64,000 bases of DNA from the NCBI GenBank assembly GCA_030762175.1, contig CM060838.1, positions 15,258,001-15,322,000 of the forward strand, written 5' to 3'. Below, piece after piece: positions 1 to 11,564 of this stretch (positions within the stretch are counted from its first letter, which is position 1; the number at the start of each line of letters is the position of its first letter). The notes under the pieces were generated by a model that worked only from the letters and a program-made list of their open reading frames with translations, was not told the DNA's origin and made no database searches. Made by a program: the position numbers and the translations under genes. This DNA comes from Metallyticus violacea (lineage: Eukaryota; Arthropoda; Insecta; Mantodea; Metallyticidae).

Positions 1-967
1 ATCATTGGCTTCAGCAATTTATCACTTACTAGTCTCCAAAGAGTAAGTGCTGGTGACACCAATTTCCAGAATATCTTTATTTCGACTAGTGATGGGATGT
101 CGCGAGACGTATTATTAGTTCCATCTTTGTCCACACAAGGTAAACACCGCAGGTTACACGGAAATCTTCGTAAGAGTTTGTGTTTGAGCTGTACGAAGAT
201 ACAACGTAGCGTAGCGCAACATCATAAACAATGAAGCTGTACTGAGGTGCGATTATTACTAGTTTATAACTGATAAATAGGAAAAGTACTCCTTACTGTA
301 TATTTTCAATAGAATGGTACCATTTGCTATATCTCCAATGTTATATGACTGGAATTGCAAAGTTCTTCGTAGACTGTGGCATTCTTAGAGTATTTGTCTG
401 ATCTCCCCCACAAAATCCTTCCTTTGGGCTGTGCTGAAAGGCAAATATATGGCAATAAGTCACGCATTCTTGCGGAACTGAAAGAAATATTTTGGTGGAA
501 AATTGAAACTGTAACTCCTGATGTTTTTATGAATATCTCATATAAAATGCAGTTGGTAGGCATGTCTTAATGCTGATGAAGATCACTTTTAATACTTACT
601 ATAATACATCAGATGTGGTAAGGAACAAGCCTTAACGGTCTTTTCTTCTGGAAATAAAATTACAGTCATCCAGCTCTTAATTTATGTTACATTGACACGA
701 AATGCACGAGGAATGGAATGAGATGTAACAGATTCGCTCAGGGTAACATTGTTACATCTCTGGAATTTCTTTCAACACTGTTTAGTCCTAACATAGATCA
801 GCTGCGGATGTAAAAGTAATTCTTTATAATTTATTAGTTATTTATTAATCATGGCACTCTTAGATATTCCTAGTAATATGAGAAACACGAAATATTATTA
901 GTTTCTGTTCATATTAAACACTTTCAAACAAGCTTATAGTAAAATCCAGTACCTACGTATTAAAGTA
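1..967. other. AT-rich sequence, nothing recognised
   Basis: Only short chance reading frames occur, the longest of about 60-80 codons, overlapping on opposite strands around 327-570. There is no repeat family I recognise and no RNA gene. Confidence 0.5.
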
Positions 968-1115
968 CTAAGCGGGAAACAGCCAGGCCAAATCTTCTTC
1001 TTCATCGTCCCTTCCGGCTGCGTGGTTTCCGGTTCTTAGATCATACTGGGGCCGTGCATTCTGTAAACAACAAATAACTCCAGCACAAATTCGCTTCTGC
1101 ACCCAGGTGAATGCC
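968..1115 (-). CDS. Candidate terminal exon or decayed ORF end, unknown product
   Basis: On the minus strand a strong 3' splice-site-like sequence (pyrimidine tract, then CTCAG, at 1116-1120) is followed by an open frame ending in TAG at 968. A second acceptor-like site (TTGTTTACAG) sits in the same frame just before 1060. The predicted peptide is about 48 residues and ends in an acidic stretch, GRDDEEEDLAWLFPA, before the stop. The base composition is less AT-rich than the flanks. The middle (RICAGVICCLQNA) faintly recalls the C-terminal 'ACxxLHN' region of Harbinger-type transposases, so this could be a transposon relic instead of a host exon. Joining it directly to the exon-like frame at 2012-2177 through the best sites does not preserve frame. 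No function is assigned. Confidence 0.22.
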
Positions 1116-1377
1116 CTGAGAAGGTGAAAGCATAATAATTCATAACGGGACTAGGAATTACAGGCTGTTACCAATTTCTTCCCTTGTGTCTTCGGTTCTT
1201 TAGCCACGAATACGTAGAGTGTGCCGAACAAAAACGTGTTACATTTTGCATAATCTGCATTAATCGTGAGTTCACGTATTTATATAATAAATATTAATAA
1301 CTATATAAAAATATTTTACAATAATTTAAAATGTAAGGGTAACCCTCGATACATTCTTGGAAAAAATCTGGCCCATG

Positions 1378-1417
1378 GTGTTTTTTTGTTCGTTTAAGGA
1401 CGCTCTTTAACATCCCG
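1378..1417 (-). mobile_element. SINE-B 3'-end fragment
   Basis: Read on the minus strand this matches the end of SINE-B (GATGTTAAAGAGCGTCC, then an A/T-rich tail). Only about 40 bp remain, with no tRNA head, as expected for a severely 5'-truncated or decayed copy. Confidence 0.5.
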
Positions 1418-2011
1418 TGGTGTAAAACTGTTATACCACGCTAATATGACTTATGAAGATAGACGTTGAATATTTTGAAGACAGGATGCTCTAATATCAC
1501 AAAATGAAAACCTATAAAATATTATATCCCTTCTTTTCATCTTTATTTATATTAGTTATTTAAATCAATTTATTTATAATAATGTATGAATGTGTTATTG
1601 CTTTTGTTTATTTATTAAAAATTTAAATATATTCAATTTATGCATACCGGAAAGACATCCATGTTAAGGGGAAGAGAAATATAATTAAAAATGAACAAAA
1701 TCCTCAGATTAATGGTAAGAAAAATGAAAGACTAATAAGCACAGTTTATGAGAAACCCCGTGGTAGAAAAGAATAATAAAAACTATAACGAGACACAATA
1801 GAATCGGGAAATTCTGTAATAAAGAAAAAATATAAAAGTAAATCCAAAAGAACGAAATGTACGGAAAAGTAAACCCCTTTTTATAGAAATTAGCAAAAGA
1901 CATGCATAAAGATTCCAATAATATATACTGTTCAATAATTATAATCGATTACATCCATAATACCTGTACAGAATGCTGTTCCGTTAGTATTATAATGTCG
2001 ATGATTCTTAC

Positions 2012-2177
2012 GGAGACGTGTTTCATGGTCACCGGTTTCCGGTTCAGAACTTTCGGAGGCTCCCATGGCTAATGCTCGTGCTGATTGGGTCTTCACTGTG
2101 TGCATTAATTCAAAGAGCTCAAGCGGCACTTGTGTACCGCGAATCAGATCGCCTTTGATGGCAATCGAGTGACTCAT
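2012..2177 (-). CDS. Candidate coding exon, unknown product
   Basis: On the minus strand an ATG at 2177 opens a frame with mixed codons and relatively high GC: about 55 residues beginning MSHSIAIKGDLIRGTQVP and running to a possible donor (CTCC|GTAAGA at about 2012/2011). Without splicing the frame continues to a stop at 1932, giving 81 residues in all, with a more AT-rich end. An acceptor-like TTTCCACAG lies about 35 bp upstream of the ATG. I do not recognise the peptide. It could be a first coding exon of a minus-strand gene with the segment at 968-1115, but the phases do not match directly, so a middle exon would be needed. It could also be a relic or chance frame. Confidence 0.22.
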
Positions 2178-2727
2178 TAGATATGATTGATTGATTAGTT
2201 TGGTTCACTATATGTAGCTCTGTGGAAACATTAATGGTGTCTTTGATGACAAGACTTTTTAGATTTTTTTTAAGGAAAGAAATATCTTTTAACAGAACAT
2301 ATCACTTTGCTTGTCACACAAAACCAGTAAACATTTAAAATAAATTTGTAGAAACTGTTGCATCTTATTTATTTCATTGTTGACTATTAAAAGTACATTT
2401 TACTTTTGATTTCAGAGTAGGCATATGCATTTCGATATCACTGTTTTCTATTACTTTTCTGAAGTGCGCAATCGTTACTTTTAGCATACATTTCATTTTC
2501 ATCTCCTTCTCTGAACTGATTCGTGCCCTAGGATCTTCAAACATATTTTGTCTCACAATACTACAGCATAGTTTACATATGAGGGTAGGTCCATACGTTT
2601 CCGGCCTCGCCGATAAAGATTATCGCCTTCACAAAATGCTTATCTTATCAGTAAGAAAATAATTGCAGCTGCAACTTCCGCTTCGCTGTGTTCAGTTCAC
2701 ATATAGCTGCACAAGGACATGTTCAAA

Positions 2728-3225
2728 ATGGAGTTTCGAGCTGTTATTAAGTTCTTCACAAAAGAAGGACTTACTCCAAATGAAATTAAACAGCGATTGG
2801 ACGGCGTATAGGGAAAACACCCCCTCATATTCTACCGTAAAATATGGGCCAAACTTTTTCGAATGGGTCGAGAAAGAATTGAAGACTTAGAGCCTGCAGA
2901 TTGGCCCTTGTAAGTGCTGACTCCTGAAAACATCGCTCGCTCTTGTGGAAGGAGAAATTATGGAAGACCGTCCGCTCAAAGTTACAGAAATAGCAGTAAG
3001 GTGTTCTTTCTAAAACAACAGTCCTTCGAATTATTCATGAACATTTAAACATAAATAAGGTTGGCGCAAGGTGGGTGCCTAGGCTTCTTTCCTCAGTCCA
3101 AAAACAGCAAAGGGTCATCAGCTCTCAGGCATTTTTGGGCTTTGCCGTGGCAACGAGAGAGAAGTTCTTCATCTCTTTTCCAACCAGTGTCCTGCGCGTT
3201 GCTACTGTTAAAGAAATATTTATAT
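2728..3225 (+). pseudogene. mariner transposase N-terminal half, broken
   Basis: Starting at ATG 2728 the frame reads MEFRAVIKFFTKEGLTPNEI, the typical start of a mariner transposase (helix-turn-helix DNA-binding domain). After an in-frame TAG and several frame changes, homology continues through blocks resembling STVKYWAKLFRMGRERIEDLE, TPENI, IIHEHLNINKVGARWVPRLL and a Gln-rich segment (VQKQQRV) at about 3090. The order matches the family: HTH, linker, then the WVPRLL motif before the catalytic core. The catalytic DDD core and both terminal inverted repeats are not visible, and homology fades near 3225. It is a dead copy of roughly the first half of a protein that is normally about 345 residues long. 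Family assignment is firm; the 3' limit is approximate. Confidence 0.8.
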
Positions 3226-3328
3226 AATATAGTATTAATACTTATATAGTGGCAACATCGGCCAAAAAAAGTACTATTAGCGTTACGGAGATCTCAGATA
3301 AGTGGTTCGTGGTTCGATACTTGTAACA

Positions 3329-3404
3329 GGGTATGGTAACTCAGTTGGTTAGAGCATCAGCCGGAAGGCTCAAGATTCATGGTTAACCTCCCGGCCATGA
3401 CGGG
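3329..3404 (+). mobile_element. tRNA-derived SINE head (SINE-C-like), degenerate
   Basis: It contains an A-box-like stretch (TAACTCAGTTGGTTAGAGC) and, about 35 bp later, a weak B-box-like stretch (AGATTCATGGTT). The spacing fits a tRNA-like head, but the acceptor stem does not pair well, so it is a SINE remnant and not a functional tRNA. Confidence 0.4.
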
Positions 3405-5000
3405 AAATTTTTAAATTTGATTCTTCCTCTTCAACTAATGTCCTACACAAATCTAATGTAAAAGAACTATTTTTATACAATGGTTTTGAAGTTTAATCTT
3501 TTTGTGAAGGTTTTAGCTCAGAAGAGAGAAGAGACTAGGGGATTTATTTTAGCCGGACATGTCTTTTAACCCTGCTTATGGAATCTGTGATAGCAAGAAC
3601 AAATGGCGGACTTCTTTAAGCCCTGTCATAGTGCTACTCTATACAACATATGTTGTAACCAAATACTGTCCTTAAAGACCCAAACAATCAATAAAGAAGT
3701 AATTTTGAATGACCTGAAGATGAAATAGTACTTTATTCTGTTTAATGGATTACAATTCAATTCTAAATTAAAAATATACAAGTGCATGCTCATTCTATGC
3801 AAACTGTTAGCTAAAGTGAACATATTTTAAATACATAATGAAAACATAAACCTGCTTATTTTTAGAAGCGTGTTATCGTCATGACAAGGCAAAGGTGTTA
3901 ACTAGAGTAATAACAAAAACTACTATGTTTATTGAATTTTTACTTTTCCAGAACTTCGGTAGTATTTTGGATATGAAGAGAAAAATAGCAATGGTGATTG
4001 TACAAGACTGTACATGCATTTTATTTTATTTCGCAGTTACACGAACATATATACACGAGTATTGTTCATCTATGAAACATAAATGGCAAGCCCGATATTG
4101 AGCGTGCAGTAACGCTCGTGAATAAACATAGAACTCGCTGAAGTTTCGCATGCATGCCCAGAGGACAGTTAACTGTAAATGGCAGTATGTTCCTATATTA
4201 GTGACGGTTCAGTTTTACACATTGCAGCACATTCAGAATATCAGCATGCAGTAGGTTTTATTTCCACGCTCCTTTAAGTGCTCGCTTGCGATTTCTTTCC
4301 TCTTCCCAAGAGAATCTTTCTGTGTTTAGTATGCGTGTTTCAATTTACTAATACAAATGCCATCCCTATATACGATCTAAAATAAACTTTCTTAAAAGCG
4401 ATAATCTAGAAAATGACCGCTCAGTTACCTACTCAGATTAAAGTAAATAACTTTACATTGTTTTTCAAGCGGCAGCGATTTTGAATTCAACCATCCTGCC
4501 TCGTTCTGCATACCTTTTTGTCTCAACAATACTAATGCAGATACTTGCACATAAGTGACATTGATTTTTCTCCCTTACACTAATAGCGATAAAAATATTA
4601 CAAATGTAATGATAAATGCATTAATGAGTTCTACATTTTCCTCAGGTCCTACTTCTTTCGTTATGTTATATTCTTGCAGTTTTTCTGCGTGTTTTACGTA
4701 AGCTTTTCAGTCATTTGTGTCTATTTTATTCAATAAATAATAAACGTGTCTTTCAGTTTAAAAGTGTTATTTCTGGTTTATATTCTCCCACTCCCGGTTT
4801 TCCTGAACAATCTTACTCTATTGAATTTTATTAACAATAATGAGATAGATATATTACCCCTCAAGATGCATTTCTTTGGACACTACATGATCGACTATTT
4901 TGCCACACAGATACCTTACTGACACCACCTTGCTAGACTGACTTTAATGTATTTTTCATTTACCTAAGTCTCGTTAAAGTAGTATGTTTTTGTTTGTTTG
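3405..5000. other. AT-rich sequence, nothing recognised
   Basis: Short frames only, the longest about 68 codons at 3895-4101 without coding character. No repeat family recognised before the SINE at 5012. Confidence 0.45.
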
Positions 5001-5011
5001 TTTTTTTTGAA

Positions 5012-5283
5012 TGGTGTTTAACGCCCGTTTTTACTACTGAGGCATCACAGGCGGTGAACACTGGTGATACATGAGATGAAATGATATATTGGGAAATTAT
5101 TTTTTTTAAAGGAAGGAAACGTTCCAGGCCTAAGTTTAGGGTACCTTCCCGGCATTTGCCAGTTATGAGGACTGAGGAAAACCTGGAAAAAACCTGTCAA
5201 GAAGGACTGTCCTGGTGGGATTCGAACCCCAGACCTCCCGCTCACGAGTCCGTGCCTTAACGACCTCGGCCACCCGTGGCGGT
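5012..5283 (-). mobile_element. SINE-A, near full length
   Basis: A complete minus-strand copy. The tRNA head (CCGCCACGGGTGGCCGAGG, then B box GGTTCGAATCC) lies at 5283-5215, followed by the family body (TTTTTTCCAGGTTTTCCTCAG, CATCAGTGTTCACCGCCTG) and the 3' end GGGCGTTAAACACCATT near 5012. It is one of the best preserved copies of the family here. Confidence 0.85.
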
Positions 5284-6171
5284 AAGTAGTATGATGGATT
5301 TATGTCCCAGTTTGGTACATTGAGATATTTTAACCTTGCCGCCACAATGTCACTACTTTAAGTTAAATTAAATTCATCGCTCGTCTCTCTATACCTGAAT
5401 CCTATGTTTATCATATTTTTTAAGTGGAAGAGTTAAAAATCTTTTAAAAGTTTAGCTTTTTAAAACTTGGCTATATTTTATAGGTGTTACCGAAATTTTA
5501 ACGTAGTCATAGAATTAAGAACCAGTTTCCTTGTATAAAACCTTTTCAAAATTACTTAAATTCGTAAGCTGCTTTGGGGGTCCGATATGCTTCCTTGGGG
5601 AAAAGGGGGGGGGGAGCACACACACACAAACTAAACTCTGACTTATTGATTTTCCCCATAGGCTTTAGAAGCGTGAAATGGATTACATTATCTCTTTCAT
5701 TATCTTTATATCACCATTATGGCTATGCTTTAAGGACCTATTGTAGAATGTGACAGGTCCTTAAACCCACGCATACCCGAGCGCTTTTTCATCTTAAAAC
5801 ACTACAAAATACTTTTCCTCCCACTGAGGGTTAAACAAAAGCAAAGCCTTGCACTCAGTGTTACTAACATGTCACTGAACACTCTTTTCATCTTCATGTG
5901 TTCTCGATTAGTTTCTCCGTGAGCGCACCAGAGAAACTTATCGCCGCGCCTGGCTGCAGAATACAACTTGGCAACATTGCACGAACCGAACTGTTACAAT
6001 GCATATCTCAAGGTCAAATCGTATCCTATTTGAAAAACATTATAGCTTAGGTTGATTACCAGGATAGGCTTTACAGATGATAGAGGTTCCCACACTTAGT
6101 CCTTACTAATGTATCGCTATTGAGTTTGATGAATCTGGACACGAGTAACTGGTGGAAAACCTTTTGTAGCT

Positions 6172-6224
6172 GCACGAGTTCGAATGCCGGACCTCCCAGC
6201 CAGTAGCCAGATGAGTTACCCCAC
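6172..6224 (-). mobile_element. tRNA-derived SINE head remnant
   Basis: On the minus strand an A-box-like GGTAACTCATCTGGCTACTG is followed by a B-box-like CATTCGAACTCG. Only the head region is visible. The surrounding 5290-7420 is otherwise unrecognised, apart from a G run and a short CA repeat at 5603-5628. Confidence 0.4.
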
Positions 6225-7424
6225 CTCTAAATTAGTTAATTAATTTAAATTGTGTTATATTCAGTTAGATAAGCTACAGCACTGATCTAGCCGGGTTAAA
6301 ATCCACTTGTGAAGAATGCTTTATAGAGTGAAGAAAAGAAACAAAAGAAAGAGAAATTTGGGATGTTAACAAAATGTTCAGTCGCACAATTTCAACTCTC
6401 GTTTTCTGATTATGCGTCTTTGTCTAGTGAAAGGCTTCTCCAAGAGCTATAAAAGAAAACGGTGGGTCACCAGAGTGGGAAGGTTTCCTGGTCGTTTCCT
6501 CCGGTAATTAGGATAGAAATGGGCTCTTACCGGTGGTGGAAATTGAAAATTCGCAGAAGACATAATGGCTGCTAAAATGCGTCACCTTCCTCTTAGGAGA
6601 GAATTCTCTTCCGCCAGGTTCCTGCATACACGGTCAATAATGGGACACGATTTCCAAATCAGAACTGTAAATTTTAGGTTTACCTTCAAGGAGCTATAAC
6701 CTTTCTTAACTTTGAAAATGGCAGACATAATTGTTCAATGTAGCACCACCCAAAAATTTGAGTCAAAGTTGCTGCCTTATAGGTGACATCAACATCGACG
6801 ATGACATTCTGATTTGCGCGTGCATTATGCTGCCTATATATACTGAGTGCACAAATTTATGTGAAGTTTACGCGAGTCATTTCAAATAAATGATATCAAT
6901 ATTACGGAACGAGTTTCTATCATTATAATTAACTACTGGTTGCCCTAGTTCTGAGAATTTATTGGCAAAGAGGAGTGAGATTTAATCTTAATGCAGCTCC
7001 ATTGTTAAGTCAGTTCCTTTATAAATATTGCGGTTACGTTAGTTCTTTAAACACTGTTAGGTTTCCCAGTATTGTACTGTCGAAGCCGGTCCCCTTTCAT
7101 GTATCAAGACAAAATGCGCTGGTTCAAATTAAATAGCGGAATAATCCAAATAAATTTGATTACTCACTATAGTGGCTCATAACCTCTTGCAGACTGCTCA
7201 TAATTTAGATTGTCACCACGCCCTTCTTCCTTATTTGTCACAGATGAATCTGGTTTTGACGTTGCTTTAATAATTTTGGTTTCTTAATTTCGTTATAGTT
7301 CACCAATATAATAAGCATCTCATTTGCCACCACATAACATGAATACTCATATATATATTTAATTCTTCTAATTGTATAATTTTATATAAATTACAGATGC
7401 TATTTCACTCGTGTGACGTTATCT

Positions 7425-7677
7425 TAAAATCGACCAATGAAACGAAACAAAATTTTGAATTTTGACCAATCACAGCCGGATTGCAGCGTAAAATTATCGA
7501 AAAAAAATATAAAATCTGTTTTATCACGCGACGTGCATTTGTCTTGTGGTCAGTGTAGCCAACTCTATACCTCCACTATATAATTCCTCAATACGCATCA
7601 CTGACCACTTTTGCTAGAGGCTAAGGGGAGCTATTGACAGCAACAAAGGCGTGGACAATCGACAATCATAACGCAAA
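7425..7677 (+). promoter_or_regulatory. Candidate promoter with CCAAT, TATA and Inr-like motifs
   Basis: Two CCAAT boxes (GACCAATGA near 7432 and GACCAATCACAG near 7463) precede a TATAAAA at 7509-7515 and an arthropod initiator-like TCAGTG at 7550. The TATA-to-Inr distance, about 41 bp, is longer than the usual 30 or so. It lies about 130 bp upstream of the ATG at 7678. These motifs are short and could be chance; their order and the adjacent exon-like frame are what make the site worth listing. Confidence 0.3.
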
Positions 7678-7827
7678 ATGGAAGGATCTTCAAAGCGTTT
7701 TGGTGATGTGACAAATGTGCACATTGATCTTATCATTAGGAATTCCAAACAACAGAATGCAAAGAAAAATAGAGACTCGGAATGTTATCTTTTTTTTTCT
7801 CTCTCTTTCTGTCTCAGTTGGTATTAG
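7678..7827 (+). CDS. Short ORF, possibly a Crypton/ZMYM-like N-terminus
   Basis: The ATG in a CAAAATGG context opens a 49-codon frame starting MEGSSKRFGDVTNVHIDLII, then RNSKQQNAKKNRDSEC, then a hydrophobic run encoded by a T/C tract and a TAG at 7825. The first 35 or so residues have the pattern 'KRF..VT...ID.II.NS...NAKK' found at the start of Crypton-derived (DUF3504/ZMYM-like) proteins, which often follow it with a tyrosine-recombinase-like domain. No such downstream domain is visible here. The pyrimidine tract ending in CTGTCTCAG (about 7790-7817) would be a good 3' splice site. It could be a truncated Crypton, the first exon of a domesticated gene, or chance. Confidence 0.25.
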   Translation: MEGSSKRFGDVTNVHIDLIIRNSKQQNAKKNRDSECYLFFSLSFCLSWY

Positions 7828-8089
7828 AAAATCGAATGGTAGCGATTGTAAAAGTCGACTTTTGTCCATTTCAGTCTCACGGTTTCTGAATGGAAAGTTA
7901 TTCTTGAGCATAACATTTTATACAAGTGTTAATATTCTGTGCGCTAATTTTGAAATATATGTCACTTTTATTCTTATTCTATTCATGAATAATCTTTCTA
8001 TTTGCTGTTCTCTATTGGCATTACTGACAATCGGCATTCTTCTGTCGCAAGATTGCTTGAAAAGGTTAAATACAAATATACAATAATTA

Positions 8090-9710
8090 CAATTATTTAA
8101 CCCAAGTTTATAAGAATTATATTTATATTCTTGTTTTATTCGTGAAATAGTGATTTTACTTGTGATAATTTATATTTATTTTATGTAGACAGTTATTAAA
8201 ATGAAGTCAAATGTGTACAATCACATTTACGCTAAGCTTTGTTATTTACATAGACACATTTTTCTTCTCTTAAAATTCCCTCCGTTTGTTATCTTTCAAA
8301 TACTGTTGTTTTACATGTATTTGCAAAATTTTACTGTTTGTTAATGCGTTATATCATTATATGCAGCAATACTTGATGTTTAATTATAAAGCTTATATCT
8401 CACCCCTTAACTACGGTACCCACTCCACCTTTTCTAGAAACTCCGGTATTGTAGAGTTCCTCCATATTGCGGCAGTACACTCTAGTTATTGTTGTCAGCT
8501 ACCTCTTTAGGCGGCCATGAACGTGAGTTTACTGTGGACGACCAGTCAATTAATTTACTAGCAAATTTTCTGTGCACAGCAATGAACATTTGAAACAAAA
8601 ATGTACATTTTTTAGGCATTTTAGTTCTTTTAATAGCTGTACGTTTTCCTTTGTGTTGTCAAGTTTTGTAAAATCATGTATTTACATCTTTATTCTCGAG
8701 GGCGCTAAGAGCGTGCATCTTTTCTTTTTCCAACCTGCTTAATGGTTTGCATGTAAACTACATTTACTGGTATTTTAGAGAGTGTAATATGTGAATATGG
8801 CCGCAGACCAGTTGGCGCGTGCAAACCTGCAATAGAAAACAGATCCCTAATCGAAAATGCAAAGTTGTCATATTTCTGCCTACATTTACATGATTGTTTT
8901 AAAACTATTAGTGACATGCTTTTCCATTTAATCCTATTTAATGTACAATTTATTACTGTTTTGTGACGTAAATAACACTAATTTTCACAAAGGGTAAATA
9001 TTTAAATTATATACATAGAAACTACCACCTAAAGAGCCTAATTATTTGAGGGATTCTAATAGTTCGGAAAGATATAACCCCCTTCCTCAGTATAAAGCAC
9101 AATTGAGCAGAGTGTACAGGGAAACATCATCTTGAGGAAATATTAATGACTCTTTTTAGTGATTATTTGCACTAAAATGATGAAATAACTTGTTTAGATA
9201 TATTGAGGAATACCTAAACTTGGAAAAGTTAAAATTGGAAAAGTCATACATTTTGCTATTTATTGGTGAAGCTATCAGGTCTTTATGGATAAAATAACAA
9301 ATTTAATTTAAATACATAGGTCAAGTTAACATAAACTTTCAATGCGCATCTTTGATACACATGTTTGCTGCAGTTGTCTGTTTCCTATAGACACCTCTCT
9401 TCATTTAATGAGTGTTAATGTTTAATTGCAGTTATTTATTAATGAAAATTTGAAACGAAGTCAAACCGAACAATATTTAAGACAAAATTGCTGATGGAAA
9501 ACGAAAATGGTCCCAAAGTTGCATTTTTAATCGCAGAGAAAATTGAAAAAAAGTTAATATCCTACAAGTAGGTTGAATTTTTATGAATTTATAATTTGCC
9601 ACAAGTTAATCACTACTTTTGCTATGGCATCTTTAGATGTATCTCGACTAAAATAGATTTCTTGTTTTCAAGCAGTAAACGTTAAGTACATAAGAAAATG
9701 GGGGTCGCAT
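8090..9710. other. AT-rich sequence, nothing recognised
   Basis: Only chance frames up to about 74 codons. No tRNA-like box, transposase block or SINE body was found. Confidence 0.45.
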
Positions 9711-9712
9711 AA

Positions 9713-11487
9713 TACAGGGCGTTTCAATAAAAGCGTGCACAAACTAAACATGAAATAGGAAGATTGTGGTGTGCAAAGTCATTTTAAGGAGAAACGAGCT
9801 TAATATTGAAAGGGAGGGAGCCTGAAAGATAGACAATCTATAATGCGTTGTTTTGTTAACCGATCGTCTACAAGGTGACTGTTTCTTATCGTATTTACAT
9901 TGTCACTTGACATAATTTGGTTTGAATCTACGACAGGTTTTTTTTTTTTCTCATCATTCGAAGAGTCCAACAGTACGACAGGGCAGTACTGGCGTTTTTA
10001 CAGACCTTACATTCATCTTTGTGTATATCCTCGCCGCTGAAAGGATGTAGAGGGAACGATTTCCCAATGGGCATCATCCGTCATGGTGAGTTTATTTCTG
10101 TAGATTGGTAAGACTGGTTATTTGCAACCAAGGTAAAAGGGACCTGGCTACCAGCATTACTGTTGACGGTTTTTGCCGTCATCTACAGATACGGATTTTA
10201 AAACAATCTACGAATTTTTGACAGTATTATTTTAATATGTAAGTGATAACTCCATAATGCTCTTTCAACATTTCGTTTCAGTATTTTTGGCACACCATCA
10301 GACATAAATAACATAGTCTGTTTCATATTAGACAGCCATGACAATGGACCAAAGATTGCATATGGTTGGATTAATGCGGAGCTAGACTGCATTGTTGCGT
10401 TCAACTTGGAGCAAGTTAAAATTGATTATTGCGGGCACGGGTGGTCTTCAGTTCATGGTTATCACTTTCTGTTTCAGTTGTGAACTTGTGACGTATGTTT
10501 GTTGAATGGAAAGTGTGAAACGTCGTTTTTTTGGATTCTTAGCTTTTTATATTTCCATTATTAAGATTGTGCATTTAATTTTTTCTGTAAAAAAAAAAAA
10601 CATACCGTAAGCACAAAAATAAAACTGAATTAACAATGACCATCAATGCTGGTTATAAATACCACAGTTAGTTTACTTGCAGTATTATACGTTACTGTTG
10701 TTCTTCATGCCTACAATATATGATATGTTAACCACATTTTTATATCCCTCATCTTTCTTCCCACCGCCACAGGTGGCCGAGGTCGTTAAGGCGCGAACTC
10801 GTGAGCGGGAGGTCTGAAGTTCGAATCCCGCCAGGACCGTCCTCCCTGACTGGGGTTTTTTCCAGGTTTTCCTCAGTCCTCATAACCGGCAAATGCCGGG
10901 CATGTACCTAAACTTAGGCCTGGAACGTTTCCTTCCGTAAAAAAAAAAATTCTTTCCCAATATAAAATTTCATTTCATGTATCATCAGTGTCCACTGCCT
11001 ATGATGCCTCAGTAGTAAAAACGGGCGTTAAAAACTATTAAAAAAATCTTCCGTCCCTATCTCGGCTTTGCTTAAAGCACAGTTAAAAATTGTTCCAGCA
11101 TGTCACACAAAATCTACCTTTTTATACTGTTTATACGGCTTTTTCAGAACTAATCCACGGATTTTCACAGGAAAGAAGTTGGCAATGCTGGTTAGTAACA
11201 TAAGGATCATTCGCAAACTCGAGTCTGAAGAGCAGACAGCAAATAAATACATTTAAAATCATATGTAAATAAAATAACTAAATAATTTTAAGATTAAGTT
11301 GTAAATAAACACACATAAAGTAACTGTAAATAATACGCTGTAATTAGCAACAATAAATAATAACAGTAATGAATATAAACATGTTTTAACCTATATCCAC
11401 TAATGTTGGGTTTTCAAATTCTAAGTTCCCTATCTGAAATGCCTTATTCTCCATATAATTTTTGCCAACTTACTGAAACACCCTGTA
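9713..11487. mobile_element. DNA transposon with TA-flanked terminal inverted repeats, contents unidentified
   Basis: The ends form an inverted repeat: TACAGGGCGTTTCAATAA at 9713-9730, and the complement of TACAGGGTGTTTCAGTAA at 11470-11487 (16 of 18 match). Each begins at a TA dinucleotide, as expected for Tc1/mariner-class insertion into TA. Between them are about 1.5 kb of own sequence plus a nested SINE-A (10763-11046). I could not match the internal sequence to a transposase; the longest frames are 60-70 codons. It is probably a decayed or non-autonomous element. The short repeat length leaves some chance that the pairing is coincidental. Confidence 0.5.
10763..11046 (+). mobile_element. 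SINE-A, near full length, nested
   Basis: A full plus-strand copy with head ACCGCCACAGGTGGCCGAGG, B box GTTCGAATCCCG, body and 3' end GGGCGTTAAAAACTATT followed by A residues. It lies inside the inverted-repeat element 9713-11487 and so inserted after it. Confidence 0.85.
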
Positions 11488-11564
11488 TGTAATACAATAT
11501 CTTAACTTTATCATTCTGACATGCCTATGATAGGGAGAGATAGGAAATAAAGTTACTTATTGTG

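Noticed and set aside
5012..5283. tRNA-Ser/Leu gene calls at SINE-A heads (and tRNA-Arg at SINE-B heads)
   Set aside because: A and B boxes are present, but each head continues into the same 200-bp body and A tail, there is no terminator directly after, and the copies are repeated; they are SINEs, not tRNA genes.
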